Source of the DNA: Circinella umbellata
Lineage: Eukaryota; Mucoromycota; Mucoromycetes; Mucorales; Lichtheimiaceae
NCBI GenBank assembly: GCA_025093555.1
Contig: JAIWNF010000089.1
Span: 62,001 to 126,000 of the forward strand
DNA length: 64,000 nt
Direction: 5' to 3'
A program made the position numbers and the translations under genes. This document shows positions 23,322 to 33,857 of this stretch, in pieces (position 1 is the stretch's first letter; the number at the start of each line of letters is the position of its first letter). Under the pieces are notes generated by a model, which was not told the origin of the DNA, searched no databases, and was given only the letters and a program-made list of their open reading frames with translations.

Positions 23322-25696
23322 TTGACTATGAGCACTGCATCATCAGTCACCACAGCAACTGTAACTGCAAACAGCCATACAGCTATACTTATATCTTCTT
23401 TCGAAAAAACCCAGAATGCATACGAGCATTGTGACCATGACGAAGTCATTCGACACGCAACAAATGCTATTCAATATATAGAACAATTAGAACTTTTATG
23501 GGTACTTGAACGTCGTGCTCATGCGCTCAGTATGAAAAGTAAATTTCGAGCTGCAGAAGAAGATGCTAAAGCCATGATAGAATACGCACCGACTCTACCT
23601 CAGGGGTACTTGTGCTTTGGTAAATTATTATCTATGCAAGGAAAAGAAACAAGAGCTTTGAAAGTTTATCAAGAAGGCTTAGAAAGATTATCAACTAATG
23701 ATTTAGCATATGGGCAATTACTACATGCCAAAAAAATGGCCGATGAAAGAAGCAATCAACATTTTGACTTGGTCAGCGCTCTTCCAATAGAAATAAAGGA
23801 TGAAATTGTAAGATTATTATCAGAAGAAGAAAGGTCAAATTTATTTGATGTTTCGACAACATGGTCTCGATGGTTAGAAAATTGTCCAAAGGCGTGGAAA
23901 TATATATATAATGAAGATGTTGCTGTTTCACGAATTTTACCAAAGATCGCGAAACGTATCAACCATCTCGCCATTACAGCAACAATGGAGGAGTTATGGC
24001 TGAAATATCTTGAACAATTGGAAAACGGATATTTTCAAAATCTCAAGTCACTTAAATTGACAGGTACAGTAAATATAATCTTTATCCAACATGAGTACAT
24101 AACATAATTTTACAGTACGTAGAGAAGATATTGGATAGTGATGAAATAGGTAAACTAACTAATAATAATTTTGCTCTTGTTACTTTTGTTATTATTATTG
24201 TTATTACAGCTAATATGTCGAATGCGTTACGTACAAACTCAACAAAATCATTAATGAACGGGTTTTGGAAAACACGTTACACGTTGACCAAGATTGTCCT
24301 TATATTTGTCAAACATGGAACTCCAATAACAATTACGGATATACTATTCTACCTTCCCTATCTTGAAACGCTTAGATTCTATGTGAAGGATTCCCTTGCA
24401 GGTGTACTTGGTGAACTGGAAGTTTTACAAAAACCACATCCTTCTTTAATCGACCTTTCATTGAGTACAACATCAACGTCTGGTGATGCTCTCAAACCGT
24501 TAACAAAATGGTGTCCTTATGTTCGACGATTAAGATTGCTGGGAGCAACACCAAGTGTACTCGACATCGTAACCGATTACTTTCCCAACGTTGAAATATT
24601 GGGATATAACAATAGGTTGGAACTACCAGCATCAGATGAAATATTAAATCAAGACTACAACAACAAAGAGCCAATAATTCCGGTTACCAACGTGGACAAT
24701 ATGTATACCAAGCAGAAACAAGGAAGGTTACGTGCATTCTACTCCAGTAACGGTGGGTGGGGTGTATCTGGGGAAGAATTTTGGCGACTTCTACAAAAAA
24801 ACCAAAGAACGTTGGAAATACTACATGCCAACATGAGGATAACAAGGGAGCAAGATATGGAGAATGAACCCCACGGTAATTTTCGTCCAGGTTACGCAAT
24901 GAAAGCAGAGAATATTATACTGAACATGGATCGATTGAAAAAGATAATGTACTGGCCAGACATTTATGATGTATATGAGCCACTCTTTTGCCGAATGGTA
25001 TCACCGTCGCTCACGTATTTTAAATCAGTTAATACGTCCGATTTATCCGCTGTGGTGGATACATTGATAAACTCTCAACAACCGTTGGAGACACTTGCGT
25101 TCTCACGCGTTTATTGGAGACACACTGATCAGGAGAATACTCTTGATACACAATGTTGGATACGATTATTCAACGAATATGCTACCACATCACTGCCTGG
25201 ATCCAATACAACAAGAAAGCTAAAGAATGTTATGTTTGAATGTTGCCATAATCTTTCGAACGATGTACTTGATGCCCTTGCTAATATCAAGACGATCAAA
25301 TGTCTGGGTTTCAAAGGTAGTAGTAAAATTACGCATCGAGGCTTCAAGGACTTTTTTGTCAAGTTATATAAACAAAACGTGCATATAACCAAGCTCATAT
25401 TGGGAAACATGGAAGTATTTCCGGAGCGTGACACATTTTTAACTCATAATACGATTTTGGATATAATTTGCAGAATGGAAGAGCTTGAGGAACTTTATTT
25501 ATATGGCATGGATTGGTTAATTGAGGAAGAAATCGAAGAATTGGTCTATACTGCAAAGAAGTTGAATACTTTGGTTGTGAAATGTTGTAATGTTAGCTCT
25601 GAAAGTATCATATCATCTATATATAGGACAGGTAGAAAACTCAAATTTGTAAAGATCATTGAGTATTATGATGACGAGTTTGAAAATTTTAATTAA
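23322..25696 (+). CDS. TPR/F-box/LRR protein, about 742 aa
   Basis: Seen: two exons, 23322-24063 and 24210-25696. The intron (GTACAG...TTATTACAG) rejoins the frame exactly and gives 743 codons including the stop; two close Mets (23322, 23328) are possible starts. Residues about 25-140 form TPR-like helical pairs (NAYEHCDHDEVIRHATNAIQ, FRAAEEDAKAMIEYAPTLPQ). An F-box follows at about 147-195 (FDLVSALPIEIKDEIVRLLS). The remaining 500 residues are leucine-rich-repeat-like (LPYLETLRFYV, LKNVMFECCHNLSNDVLDAL, MEELEELYLYGMDWL). Known: the TPR-F-box-LRR order is that of fungal Dia2/Pof3-type SCF receptors; large paralogous sets occur in Mucorales. Inference: substrate receptor of an SCF ubiquitin ligase. 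The Helitron 3' end lies 4 bp past the stop, so the gene's 3' UTR is made of transposon sequence. Confidence 0.85.
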
Positions 25697-25700
25697 GAGA

Positions 25701-26275
25701 CTAGCGTTTGCCTGCCTCGCTTCGGGTCATTCAACGGAAAACACATCGCTAGGAAAGTAGCCCCCCCCCTGACCCCCCCCCCAAAAAAAAGCCGCTTCGC
25801 GCCTGGTAGCGACGATGCCCAAGGCTGTATAATTGTTTTGTGTAATTCACACAAATAAAAAATAAACTGAATCATTTAAGGTGTCTTCAGGATTGGATAG
25901 CATCTTATTGATAAAAAAGAAATGAAAATATATGAAAGTTATTATAAGTGGGGTGATTCTATTGAATTCTTGTAGAAGTAATGGTTATGTATGAAAAAAA
26001 AAATGTTTTTTGTTTAAGATAAATTGATTAAATATGTAAAGAAGTTATGAAAGTGAAGGATGAGGCTGAAGAGGTGACGGAGAGAATATTTCAGGATATA
26101 CGACATTTTTTGTAATAGGGCAATCAGCTTGTCTATCCCATTCAGTCATTATATGCAAGTTTCTGTAATCGGTAACGCGTGAAAATGCGACATATAACTG
26201 ACCATGCGAAAACAGAGGATCAGAAAGATAAACACCACGGTGTGTTAATGTTTGACCTTGCGACTTGTTTATACT
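25701..26275 (-). mobile_element. Helitron, 3'-terminal part
   Basis: Read on the minus strand, a C-terminal helicase fragment (26275-26045) is followed by a GC-rich, G-run-containing tail and ends ...GAAGCGAGGCAGGCAAACG-CTAG with T next (25701/25700). Known: Helitrons end in CTRR-T with a GC-rich hairpin just inside and insert between A and T. The right side (helicase N-terminal part and Rep) is cut off by the LTR that starts at 26276. No second copy of the tail was available to prove the end point. Confidence 0.6.
26045..26275 (-). pseudogene. PIF1-like Helitron helicase, C-terminal piece
   Basis: The minus strand reads SINKSQGQTLTHRGVYLSDP, LFSHGQLYVAFSRVTD and NLHIM, then a Pro/Ser tail to a stop at 26045. 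Known: (T/S)INKSQGQTL and G-Q-L-Y-V-A-x-S-R are motifs V-VI of PIF1-type helicases in Helitrons. Everything upstream is replaced by the LTR of the chromovirus, so the gene is dead. Confidence 0.85.
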
Positions 26276-26330
26276 TGTCGTATGGCACACGTCAATCCTT
26301 CATCTCAGATAATTAAAATATAAACTATAT
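26276..26330 (+). mobile_element. Chromovirus 5' LTR, recognisable start
   Basis: TGTCGTATGGCACACGTCAA and the following bases (to about 26330, ending ATAAACTATAT) match 31843-31897 with a single substitution. The right-hand copy directly follows a polypurine tract, so this direct repeat marks LTR starts. Beyond 26330 the two copies differ, so the LTR's full length is unresolved. Confidence 0.65.
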
Positions 26331-26650
26331 GTAAAAAACACTAAAATAGTCTTACATCAGTTGCTTTCTAAATACACAAATAATAATTCTGCCACAATAA
26401 CACTTTATATACAATATACAAATATAATAATCAAACATAATTAATTTATCCATAATCACATAATACACCATTTAAAATAATATAACATTATCTACAATAC
26501 TAGAAAATACACATCTTAAACATATATATATATAAAACTTACTTGTAATAGAAAGAAGGATACATCTTTTTATCTTAATATTATTTTCATATAATAAAAC
26601 ACCTGAAAGATCCTCACAAGATTTATTCTGTTATCATTTTTATACTTACC
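26331..26650. other. AT-rich remainder of 5' LTR/leader
   Basis: No ORF. Very A-rich plus strand with TATA-like words. Probably LTR and leader of the chromovirus or flanking sequence of the antisense gene. No tRNA primer-binding site was recognised. Confidence 0.4.
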
Positions 26651-27191
26651 TTATTTTCCTGTGTAATTCATATCCATAAATACCACATTTTTTTCTTGTG
26701 ATGAAGGTATAGGCGTAGTGGCAGTATTGGTGATATCAGCATTAGCCTCTGATATAGATGTGAGCGCAGTAGTAGTGTTAGCAGCTTGAGCATTAATACT
26801 TTGAAAAAATAGAACGATTGTCAAAGTCTATCTTTTGAAAAGCATAAGTAGCCAAAGTGCCATCAGACAATTGTGTTGGGTGAATCGTAAAATGCATATT
26901 GTTTATAGTAAGGCCGTTTTCAACATAAGTGTTATAAAAAACAGATGCGCTTTCAATGGTTGAAAAATGCAGATATGAAGTACTAAGAAGAAAAGAATGG
27001 CAAAGTTAGTAATTAAGTAAAAACTTGGTCAAGGATACATACTCAGACATTATGTGTTTACAAATCTCGTTCAACAGTTTAAGATTTAAACATCTTAGAA
27101 TTTCTTTCATCTGACGGTTCGTCATGTTTACTGCTGAAACGCCTTTTACGCACACTTGTTTATTGGGTTTATTACATCCATTGCATACCAT
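26651..27191 (-). pseudogene. Antisense spliced gene with RRM-like fold, one frameshift
   Basis: Seen: exon 1 27191-27043 (MVCNGCNKPNKQVCVKG, TNRQMKEILRCLNLKLLNEI), donor GTATGT, acceptor TTCTTAG, exon 2 from 26982 (TSYLHFSTIESASVFYNTYV, NGLTINNMHFTIHPTQ). The order beta (VCVKGV), helix, beta (EICKHI), beta (SYLHFS), helix (ESASVFYNTYV), beta (MHFTIHP) is that of an RRM, with the intron between strands 2 and 3. As written the frame stops at 26793; if the T6 run (minus strand, 26809-26804) were one shorter, the frame would continue through an Ala/Thr-rich tail to TAA 26653-26651. The start ATG lies 1 bp from the gag ATG, on the opposite strand. Function unknown; an RNA-binding role is inferred only from the fold. 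Confidence 0.5.
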
Positions 27192-27192
27192 T

Positions 27193-27894
27193 ATGATTAC
27201 TATTGGGAAACCTGTCAAAACAGAAACAAGTTCGTCAAAAAACACTCTGGTTCCCAAAGACTTGCCCGCTTTCCAATTGAAGGGTCAACACCGTCATGAC
27301 AAACGTCGGGAAAGCTATGACTCGGCAGAAACTTTCCTGGATGATTTCGAAGTCCACCTTGATGCACATGGTCTTGACGTCGAACAAAACTGGCGCCGAC
27401 TTATCCCTCTCACTTGTGACGCCAATCGACGAGCATGGTTATTGACAACTATGAAAAAGGATGGAATTACGAACTGGTCATCTTTTCGACAAGAACTTGA
27501 AAAATATTTCACTTCACCATACACGATCTTTTACAGACGTCATCGTATCCGGACCATGAAGCAGGGTAAAACTGAACCTCTCCGCGAGTATTCAAATAAA
27601 ATGCAAGAATATGCATTTAAGTATGGTATCCCCAACAACCAAGACCTGGTTTTCAACTATCTCTGTTCATTAAATCGGCGATATCGCAAACAAGCATGGA
27701 CTTTCATTGCCAATCACCACGGTGACAAGATACCCGAACATATCGAACCGGTAGTACAGACCGTACAATCTCTTGTCGCTGCGGACACTTCCTCAGAAGT
27801 CAGTGATTTGGCGCCTTCCTCGGCAGACGATGATTCAAGTGATTCAGAATCAGACTCGGATGAAAAAAAAACCATCGAAGAAACGTCGTCGTAA
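27193..27894 (+). CDS. Chromovirus gag (capsid part)
   Basis: Seen: ATG at 27193, then KDLPAFQLKGQHRHDKR, YDSAETFLDDFEVHLDAHGL, RAWLLTTMKKDGITNWSSFR, EYSNKMQEYAFKYGIPNNQD and an acidic Ser/Asp tail to TAA 27894. Known: the W-x3-R...Y...L pattern is that of the Ty3/gypsy gag domain. At the A-run near 27863-27871 the +1 frame continues into a basic Asn-rich nucleocapsid; this is either a slippery site or an indel. The first ATG 69 bp upstream overlaps the antisense gene and is less likely. Confidence 0.8.
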   Translation: MITIGKPVKTETSSSKNTLVPKDLPAFQLKGQHRHDKRRESYDSAETFLDDFEVHLDAHGLDVEQNWRRLIPLTCDANRRAWLLTTMKKDGITNWSSFRQELEKYFTSPYTIFYRRHRIRTMKQGKTEPLREYSNKMQEYAFKYGIPNNQDLVFNYLCSLNRRYRKQAWTFIANHHGDKIPEHIEPVVQTVQSLVAADTSSEVSDLAPSSADDDSSDSESDSDEKKTIEETSS

Positions 27895-28528
27895 GTCCAA
27901 TAATAACAACAATAAAAATAAAAAGAACAAAGGAAAAAATCCAGCCATCAACAATAAAAACGGATGTCCATTACATCCCAAATCCAACCATCGTCGCTGG
28001 GAATGTGATAAGTTGAAGGAAGTTTTTGGCTCTTCTCGCAATAACAACAACAACAATAATAGCTTTTTTGGTAATCGCAATAATAATAATCGTGGTTTCC
28101 CAGGTAGCTTCTCTAGTCCATATAATGCTGCAAAGGTGAACTGGTGCCGTTTCTGCCGCCGTGTTCCTTTTGTGATGGGTCATTAGTGTGTCGAAATGCT
28201 TCGTGCTAGACGTGCGAACATTAATAATGATAATAATAACAATAATAATACCATACGAAGCCGTATGTCCCGTGTCACCCCACAGTTGGAAGACTTGCTG
28301 GAGGTCGATGACGATGAACTGATGAATTCCTCATCTAATAACAACAAAGGTAATGGTCAATACAATTCCTTATTACAATATTCTACCAATACTAAAAAGA
28401 ACCATTTAAAAAATGGACCAACTATTTTGAATGACACAAACTTACCTTCCGCTATCTTTGTTCCTATTATTTTACAGAATAAAATAAGAACGCTAGCCTT
28501 GCTGGATACAGGTGCGGATCGGTCATAA
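27865..28528 (+). pseudogene. Chromovirus nucleocapsid and protease region
   Basis: In the +1 frame after gag: a Lys/Arg/Asn-rich stretch, a cysteine region (CPLHPKSNHRRWECDKL) and WCRFC...GH-stop-C, where TAG at 28184-28186 replaces the residue between His and Cys of a zinc knuckle. The frame then resumes (MLRARRANINND) to the protease active site LALLDTGADRS, followed at once by TAA 28526-28528. Another frame carries on with the protease tail until 28622. Known: D-T/S-G marks the aspartic protease. The protease is therefore broken. Confidence 0.75.
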
Positions 28529-28621
28529 TATAAATTTTTTAAATAAACCATTACACCTTTCACACATAACGCTCCCGTTATAACATGTATTGAGGGTTCA
28601 GAAGGAAAAAGAGTTGGGGAA

Positions 28622-29623
28622 GTGAAAAACGTTTTTTTAAAATATGGGGGCAAAACAGTCACTCATACCTTTGAAGCTTTACCGCTTTCAGAAAATACTA
28701 CAATGACTATTGGGATGGATCTCATGCCAAAACTGGGTATTTCTATCCATGGTCTCGCAACATCTTGGGATGATAATCCACATCCACATATAAGTGATGA
28801 TACTCCACATGATGTTCCTACTCCTAATAATTCACCTGCTGGAACTAAAGAACAACAGCGTAGCTTTCATGCAAAAATAAAACCATTTTTAACCCAAAAT
28901 GAAAATATTCCACTTACATCATACTGTCCTTTACCAGAAGCTATGATTCGGTTAGATACACCACCTAATATTACTATATTATATAGACCACAATATCCTT
29001 TACCATCAGCTTTAATCCCTGAATCAAAAGAAACGATTAATCGTTGGTTAAGAGAAGGTGTTATCATTCCTGCTCCTGTTAATACAGCATGGAATCAACC
29101 ATTAACAGCAGTACCTAAAGCAGCTGGTCCCGATGGTATTAAAAAACATCGTCTCTGCTTAGATACACGTGGAATTAATAATGCTTTATGTAATAACGAT
29201 AGACATCCTATCAATAATATTCAAGACATCTTTTCACGATTAAGTGGATGCACTGTCTTCACAACACTTGATTTAAAAGCCGTATTTGAAAGATTTCCTG
29301 TTCTACAAGAGCATCAACAAAAACTTAGTTTTACGTTCTTAGGAAAACAATACTCTAATGCAAAAGGTTGTTTTGGATTAAAAACTCTTAGTAGTGCTTT
29401 TCAACGAGTTATGAATCTTTTATTCTATGATCTTTCATTCGTTAACTGTTTTATCGATGACATTATCGTCGCATCAACAAACATGCAAGAACATGCAGAT
29501 CATGTCTCTCAAGTTATTAAAATTTTAACAGATGCCAATCTCATCCTTAATCTTGACAAATGTATGCTCAATCTAGCACACATTTACTCGGATTCTGTAT
29601 CTCTTCTAAAGGCATCGCTCTAG
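28622..29623 (+). pseudogene. Chromovirus reverse transcriptase
   Basis: Reads TIGMDLMPKLGISI (end of protease), the RT fingers (RWLREGVIIPA, TAWNQPLTAVPKA), a degenerate motif A (FTTLDLKAVFERFPV, where S-G-Y/F-H-Q is usual), KGCFGLKTLSSAFQRVM and catalytic FIDDIIVAS. One frame change near 29585 sends the frame to a stop; the continuation is in the next frame from 29560 on. The altered motif A and the frameshift point to an inactive polymerase. Confidence 0.85.
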
Positions 29624-30990
29624 ACGTTCATAAAGTAACAACTGTCTTAGACTATCCACCTTTAAAAACAGGCAAGGATTGCATGAAATTCGGCGGTCTA
29701 ATTAATTATTTTCGTTCGTCCATACCCAACTGTGCCAAAATTATGTCTCCCATTGATATTTTACGTCATGAAAAGACTCTTACAGGCAAATGGGGCGTCG
29801 TACAACAAAAAGCTTTTGACACTGTACGACAAATATTGACTAAAGCTCCTATTTTACGCTATCCAAATTTAAATGAAAAATTTTATATTGGCACTGACGC
29901 TAGTAATTCTGGTATAGCTTGCGTTCTTTATCAAATAATTAACAATGAAACAAGACATATTGCTTTCATGTCCCGTACATTATCAAAGTCAGGAAGAAAT
30001 TATTCCACAACCAAGAAAGAACTTCTTGCTATCATTTTCGCTCTTCACAAATTTCATCAATACGTATATGGTCGAGAATTTGAACTTCATACTGATCATC
30101 GCTCTTTATGTTGGTTACAAACACAGCTAATTGCTAATGGTATGATTAACTGGTTTGAAACTATTTTATCTTATTCTGGTATGAAAATTGCTCATATTCC
30201 TGGTTTACAAAATACACTCCCAGACCTACTAAGCCATTTATACGAAGACATAGATGATATTGACTCTGTGAGAGGGGGTAATGCTCCAGTTTCTACACAA
30301 CCGAGACATACACTTCCGCAATCAAACAGTTTTAGTAATACGAAACTTGATTTCAACAATGCTCTACATTTACGATCCTTACATGCTGATAATCCATTTG
30401 TTGATATAACCACACCCCCAGTGGAAGGTCGCCACAAATTGTTATTAGATCAGCACAACTTCGGTCACTTTGGCGCTGAAGCTATGACAAAAGGCTTACG
30501 CAGTCAAGGATTAAATTGGAACGGTAGTTTTCACCAAGCATCAAGTATCGTACGTGCTTGTGATATATGTGCAAAAAATAATATAATAAAACATGGTTAT
30601 CATCCATCAAGACCTTTAAAATCTTATTTACCTGCAGATCATCGGGCAATAGATTTAGCTGGTCTATTCAAAACTACATTCTCTGGAAATAATTATCTTC
30701 TAGTTGCTGTAGATTTATGTACAAAATTTACTATACTTCGTGCAATTCCAAATAAACAATCGGATACTGTAGCAAAGATATTAATACAAATCTTTCAAGA
30801 TTTCTCTTTTCCACGCTACATAAATACAGATTGGGGTTCTGAAATTGTCAATTCAATCATGTCTAAGCTAACAGAAGCGGCTGGTATTTATCATCGTAAA
30901 AGTACTTCTTATCATGCCCGTTCTAACCCAGCTGAAACATATTTTCAAACATCTGTACGTGCTATAAGAAAAAGTATAAGGTGTAATTAA
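29560..30990 (+). pseudogene. Chromovirus RNase H and integrase core
   Basis: Begins with the RT thumb (THLLGFCISSKGIALDVHKV), then the RT-RH connection (GGLINYFRSSIPNCAK), RNase H (FYIGTDAS, STTKKELLAIIFALHKF, LHTDHRSLCWL), the integrase HHCC zinc-binding part (HNFGHFGAEAM...CDICAKNN) and the DDE core (HRAIDLAGLF, YINTDWGSEIVNS, SNPAETYF). A stop at 30990 falls after the third catalytic residue. The C-terminal integrase part follows in another frame. All three DDE acidic positions look present. Confidence 0.88.
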
Positions 30991-31051
30991 GCCATGGGAT
31001 GTATTTGTTCCTGGTGTTCAACTGGCCATTAATACAAAAATATCAAAACAT

Positions 31052-31750
31052 ATGGACACTGCGCCATACACACCAATATTTTCTCGTAAAATGAATCAAT
31101 TCCAAGACTTCAGAAACGAAGTAGGATTAGAACCGTTATCATACGAAGAGCTTAAAAAAAGAATTCATAAAATGGAAACAGTTGTATTATTTCTCGCCAT
31201 TAACGAACGAGTACAAGCCATACTTGATGTACAAGCACAAAAATTTAATAAAAAACATATGATTGTTGATTTCCCACCAAACAGCCATGTCATGGTTAGA
31301 GTAACAGATAGAGGAAGTAAACTTGAAAATGAGTATGACGGTCCTTATCAAGTAGTACGAAAAACTCGAGGTGGTTCATATGTACTTAAAGATGAACTTG
31401 GAAATTTGCAAGCATCAAATTATCCACCTAACCGATTGAAACTTATCTCACAAGATGAAGTAATTCCTTGTGACGAATTATATGAAGTAAAAGCAATAGT
31501 AGCACACCGAGAAATAGAAACTGGTGTATACGAATATAAAGTAAGATGGGTAGGTTATGAAGAAAAAGATGATACTTGGCAAAAAGCTGACACTTTTACT
31601 CAACCCAAGCCAATACATGATTATTGGAAACGACTTGGAGAGCAACCTCATCAAAAAATAAATAATAAACAACCTTCTAGGAAACGTAAGACACTAGAAT
31701 CACAAACGACGGAACCACTCCGTAAATCCAACAGACGCACAAATAAATAA
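31052..31750 (+). pseudogene. Chromovirus integrase C-terminus with chromodomain
   Basis: Reads the integrase C-terminal beta-barrel (NSHVMVRVTDRGSKLENEYD, GPYQVVRKTRGGSYVLKD) and then a chromodomain (YEVKAIVAHRE, YEYKVRWVGYEEKDDTWQ, ending at YWKRLG), then a basic tail and TAA 31750. Known: a chromodomain after integrase defines chromoviruses and steers integration to marked chromatin. The two or three aromatic cage positions appear as Y-E-V, W and W. It is separated from the core by a frameshift near 30990-31050. Confidence 0.88.
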
Positions 31751-31830
31751 TGAATAAATAAAAAAACAAAATAAAAAATAAAACAATTAAAAACAAAACA
31801 AAAAAAGAAAAACAAATATTGAAGCAACTT

Positions 31831-31842
31831 GAGAGGGGGTGA
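31831..31842 (+). promoter_or_regulatory. Polypurine tract of the chromovirus
   Basis: GAGAGGGGGTGA directly precedes the 3' LTR start TGTCG, as expected for the primer of plus-strand synthesis. Confidence 0.7.
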
Positions 31843-31897
31843 TGTCGTATGGCACACGTCAATCCTTCATATCAGATAATTAAAATATAAACTATAT
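31843..31897 (+). mobile_element. Chromovirus 3' LTR, first 55 bp
   Basis: Matches the left copy at 26276-26330 with one substitution. It is interrupted after ACTATAT by a solo LTR of another family. Confidence 0.7.
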
Positions 31898-32426
31898 TCT
31901 AACGTATAAAAATTAAAGACATTTTTATATCAACATAATTACCGTCATCATTATTATATTTATTCTTTACCACTATTATTATTATTCTTATTATTACCGA
32001 TAAAGTATCACAAAGTACCAAATTACGTGATATTATTGGAGAGTGCTGCGACACATTTGTGTCGAAGCAACGACGCATTTATGTCGGATCAATGACACTT
32101 TTATATCGAAGCAATTAGTATAAATACCCCTAAATTATTTCAAATAGAGTTCTTCAGTTCTATCTTTACCTTCAAAATCTTTTAGTCTTTTAACAATTAA
32201 ATTGACCTAACAATAGTTTCCTTTGAGCATAAAGTCTCTAAAACTCATTATAAGATTTCTCTTTTGTAGATTCAGACGTAATATTCCTGAATATAAGAAC
32301 TCCCACAACCCATATTTCTATTCTTTATTATATAATTTATTACTCAAATACAACAACATAGTGTATTATTTCTTTTTTATTTTATATCTTTATACGAAGT
32401 ACTTCAATCACACATTGAACGCTTCA
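31898..32426 (+). mobile_element. Solo LTR (family B) inserted in the chromovirus LTR
   Basis: Starts T(C)TAACGTATAAAAATTAAA and ends ATTGAACGCTTCA. It aligns over its length with the LTR at 57834-58384 and with a fragment at 48290-48656. ATAT flanks it on both sides (31894-31897 and 32427-32430), a short target-site duplication. No internal region remains, as after LTR-LTR recombination. Confidence 0.8.
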
Positions 32427-32491
32427 ATATTTCTCAAGGAGGGATTTCACCCTCACAGAGGAACCCTTTGATCAAGCCTTTTCTCTTGATA
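32427..32491. other. Short flank between solo LTR and TIR element
   Basis: Sixty-odd bases (with GGAGGGATTTCACCCTCACA) that may be the rest of the chromovirus LTR, although they do not match the left LTR after 26330. Confidence 0.3.
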
Positions 32492-33275
32492 CAGTGTGAT
32501 TATTCGTTAGACTGGTATTTCGCTACGTAAACCGGTAGTATCTCTCAAATATTTTCATATACTTTGTAAAATACCGGTGATTCGCTAAATCAGTATCCGA
32601 TGAGCTTTCCTAAATGTTTACCGGGTTTATAATAGTATAATTTTATTTTATACAATATAATATTGGTCTTTTTATTCGCGATATCAGTAACACAGCCTTC
32701 CTTTAACATCATCTCAACTCTTCCTCTTGCTTTCGGCTGGCTAATTTGTTTCCACATCACATAAAATCATTCTTGTCGTCAAAAGAAAGCTTCACAACAC
32801 CTTGCTGATAACAGAAGTGTCTCTTTTTTGCCGACTTCACACGAATGATTTTTTTTTCTTGTTCCTCATCTACGTGCGTACTTTTTTTTAACTTTGTTTT
32901 ATACGTGTGCACTATCATATAATATGTAGCTATTATGTTGTTGATACTTACAATTCATTTTCACTCATTTATACAACTGCTAACCATGGTCTATATTAAC
33001 ACAACACACACGCACTTTGTTGTGGATTCTAATCTTTGATTCATTACAGCTATTTGATGAATACATACACTATTATCATTTTTATCAATAAAAAATTAGC
33101 TCATAGTATCTATATTAAGCAAGCTAACTACATTATAAATGGATTATCTTTTTTTTATCTTATAGTTAATCTTCCAGTATATTCTACATATTTGTATCAG
33201 CTTGCGCTTTAATTCAATAAACCGGTACAGATCTTTCACATATATACTGAGTACCGGTTTAACGAATAATAACTG
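32492..33275 (-). mobile_element. TA-flanked non-autonomous element, complete copy 2
   Basis: Ends are CAGTGTGATTATTCGTTAGA on the left and the inverse of CAGTTATTATTCGTTAAACC on the right, both next to TA (32490-32491 and 33276-33277). Length 784 bp. ACCGGTTTA-type words repeat near both ends. The body is homologous in inverted orientation to 21752-22470. There is no transposase, so it must move with one supplied from elsewhere; the superfamily (Tc1/mariner/pogo) is inferred from the TA and CAGT ends. Confidence 0.7.
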
Positions 33276-33359
33276 TATTATATACTATTGACAGGAACAT
33301 GAAAATGAATATCAAAACAAATCGTTATTGGAGAGTAATCTAGCACGAAATTTACGAAT

Positions 33360-33602
33360 ATGGACCCTTATGGGTCTCCAACAAAAATATTTATACCTAT
33401 TCAAAACAACAGAGTAGTGTTATCAATTGAGCATTTTTACGAAAAGTTAAATTCTATCAGGTTGATGTGGGGAGGAGGGGAAGGGGACAGACATGGTTTC
33501 GAGCTGAGACAAAAGATAATACGTACCATCGTAAATGAAATGGAACAATACAAAGGATGTATATTATATAAAGTAACTAAGTTGTTTGACTTTACACGGT
33601 AG
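33360..33602 (+). CDS. Orphan ORF, 80 aa
   Basis: An open frame with helical, charged composition (SIEHFYEKLNSIRLM, GFELRQKIIRTIVNEMEQYK) preceded by a possible ATG at 33360. No domain recognised. It may be the first exon of a decayed gene. The short open start at 33792-33857 (MKMSLDFESGLAELQKIN, then GTAATT) could be another such exon. Confidence 0.25.
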   Translation: MDPYGSPTKIFIPIQNNRVVLSIEHFYEKLNSIRLMWGGGEGDRHGFELRQKIIRTIVNEMEQYKGCILYKVTKLFDFTR

Positions 33603-33857
33603 TTCTGACATTTTCAAAATGGGAAAACTAAACCCTTCTGTCTATTTTTATTATTATTAACGAAGATATTACGTGTTGATCTATATATAATATCATCCTG
33701 AAAAAAAAGGGGAGGGAAAGTCAAGTATATCATTTTCGATAATTGAGTTTGTTGTTAATACAGCGTTGGCAGTTAAATTTGGCCAATAAAAATGAAAATG
33801 AGCCTTGATTTTGAAAGTGGATTAGCTGAGCTACAGAAAATAAATATGAGCCATCAG

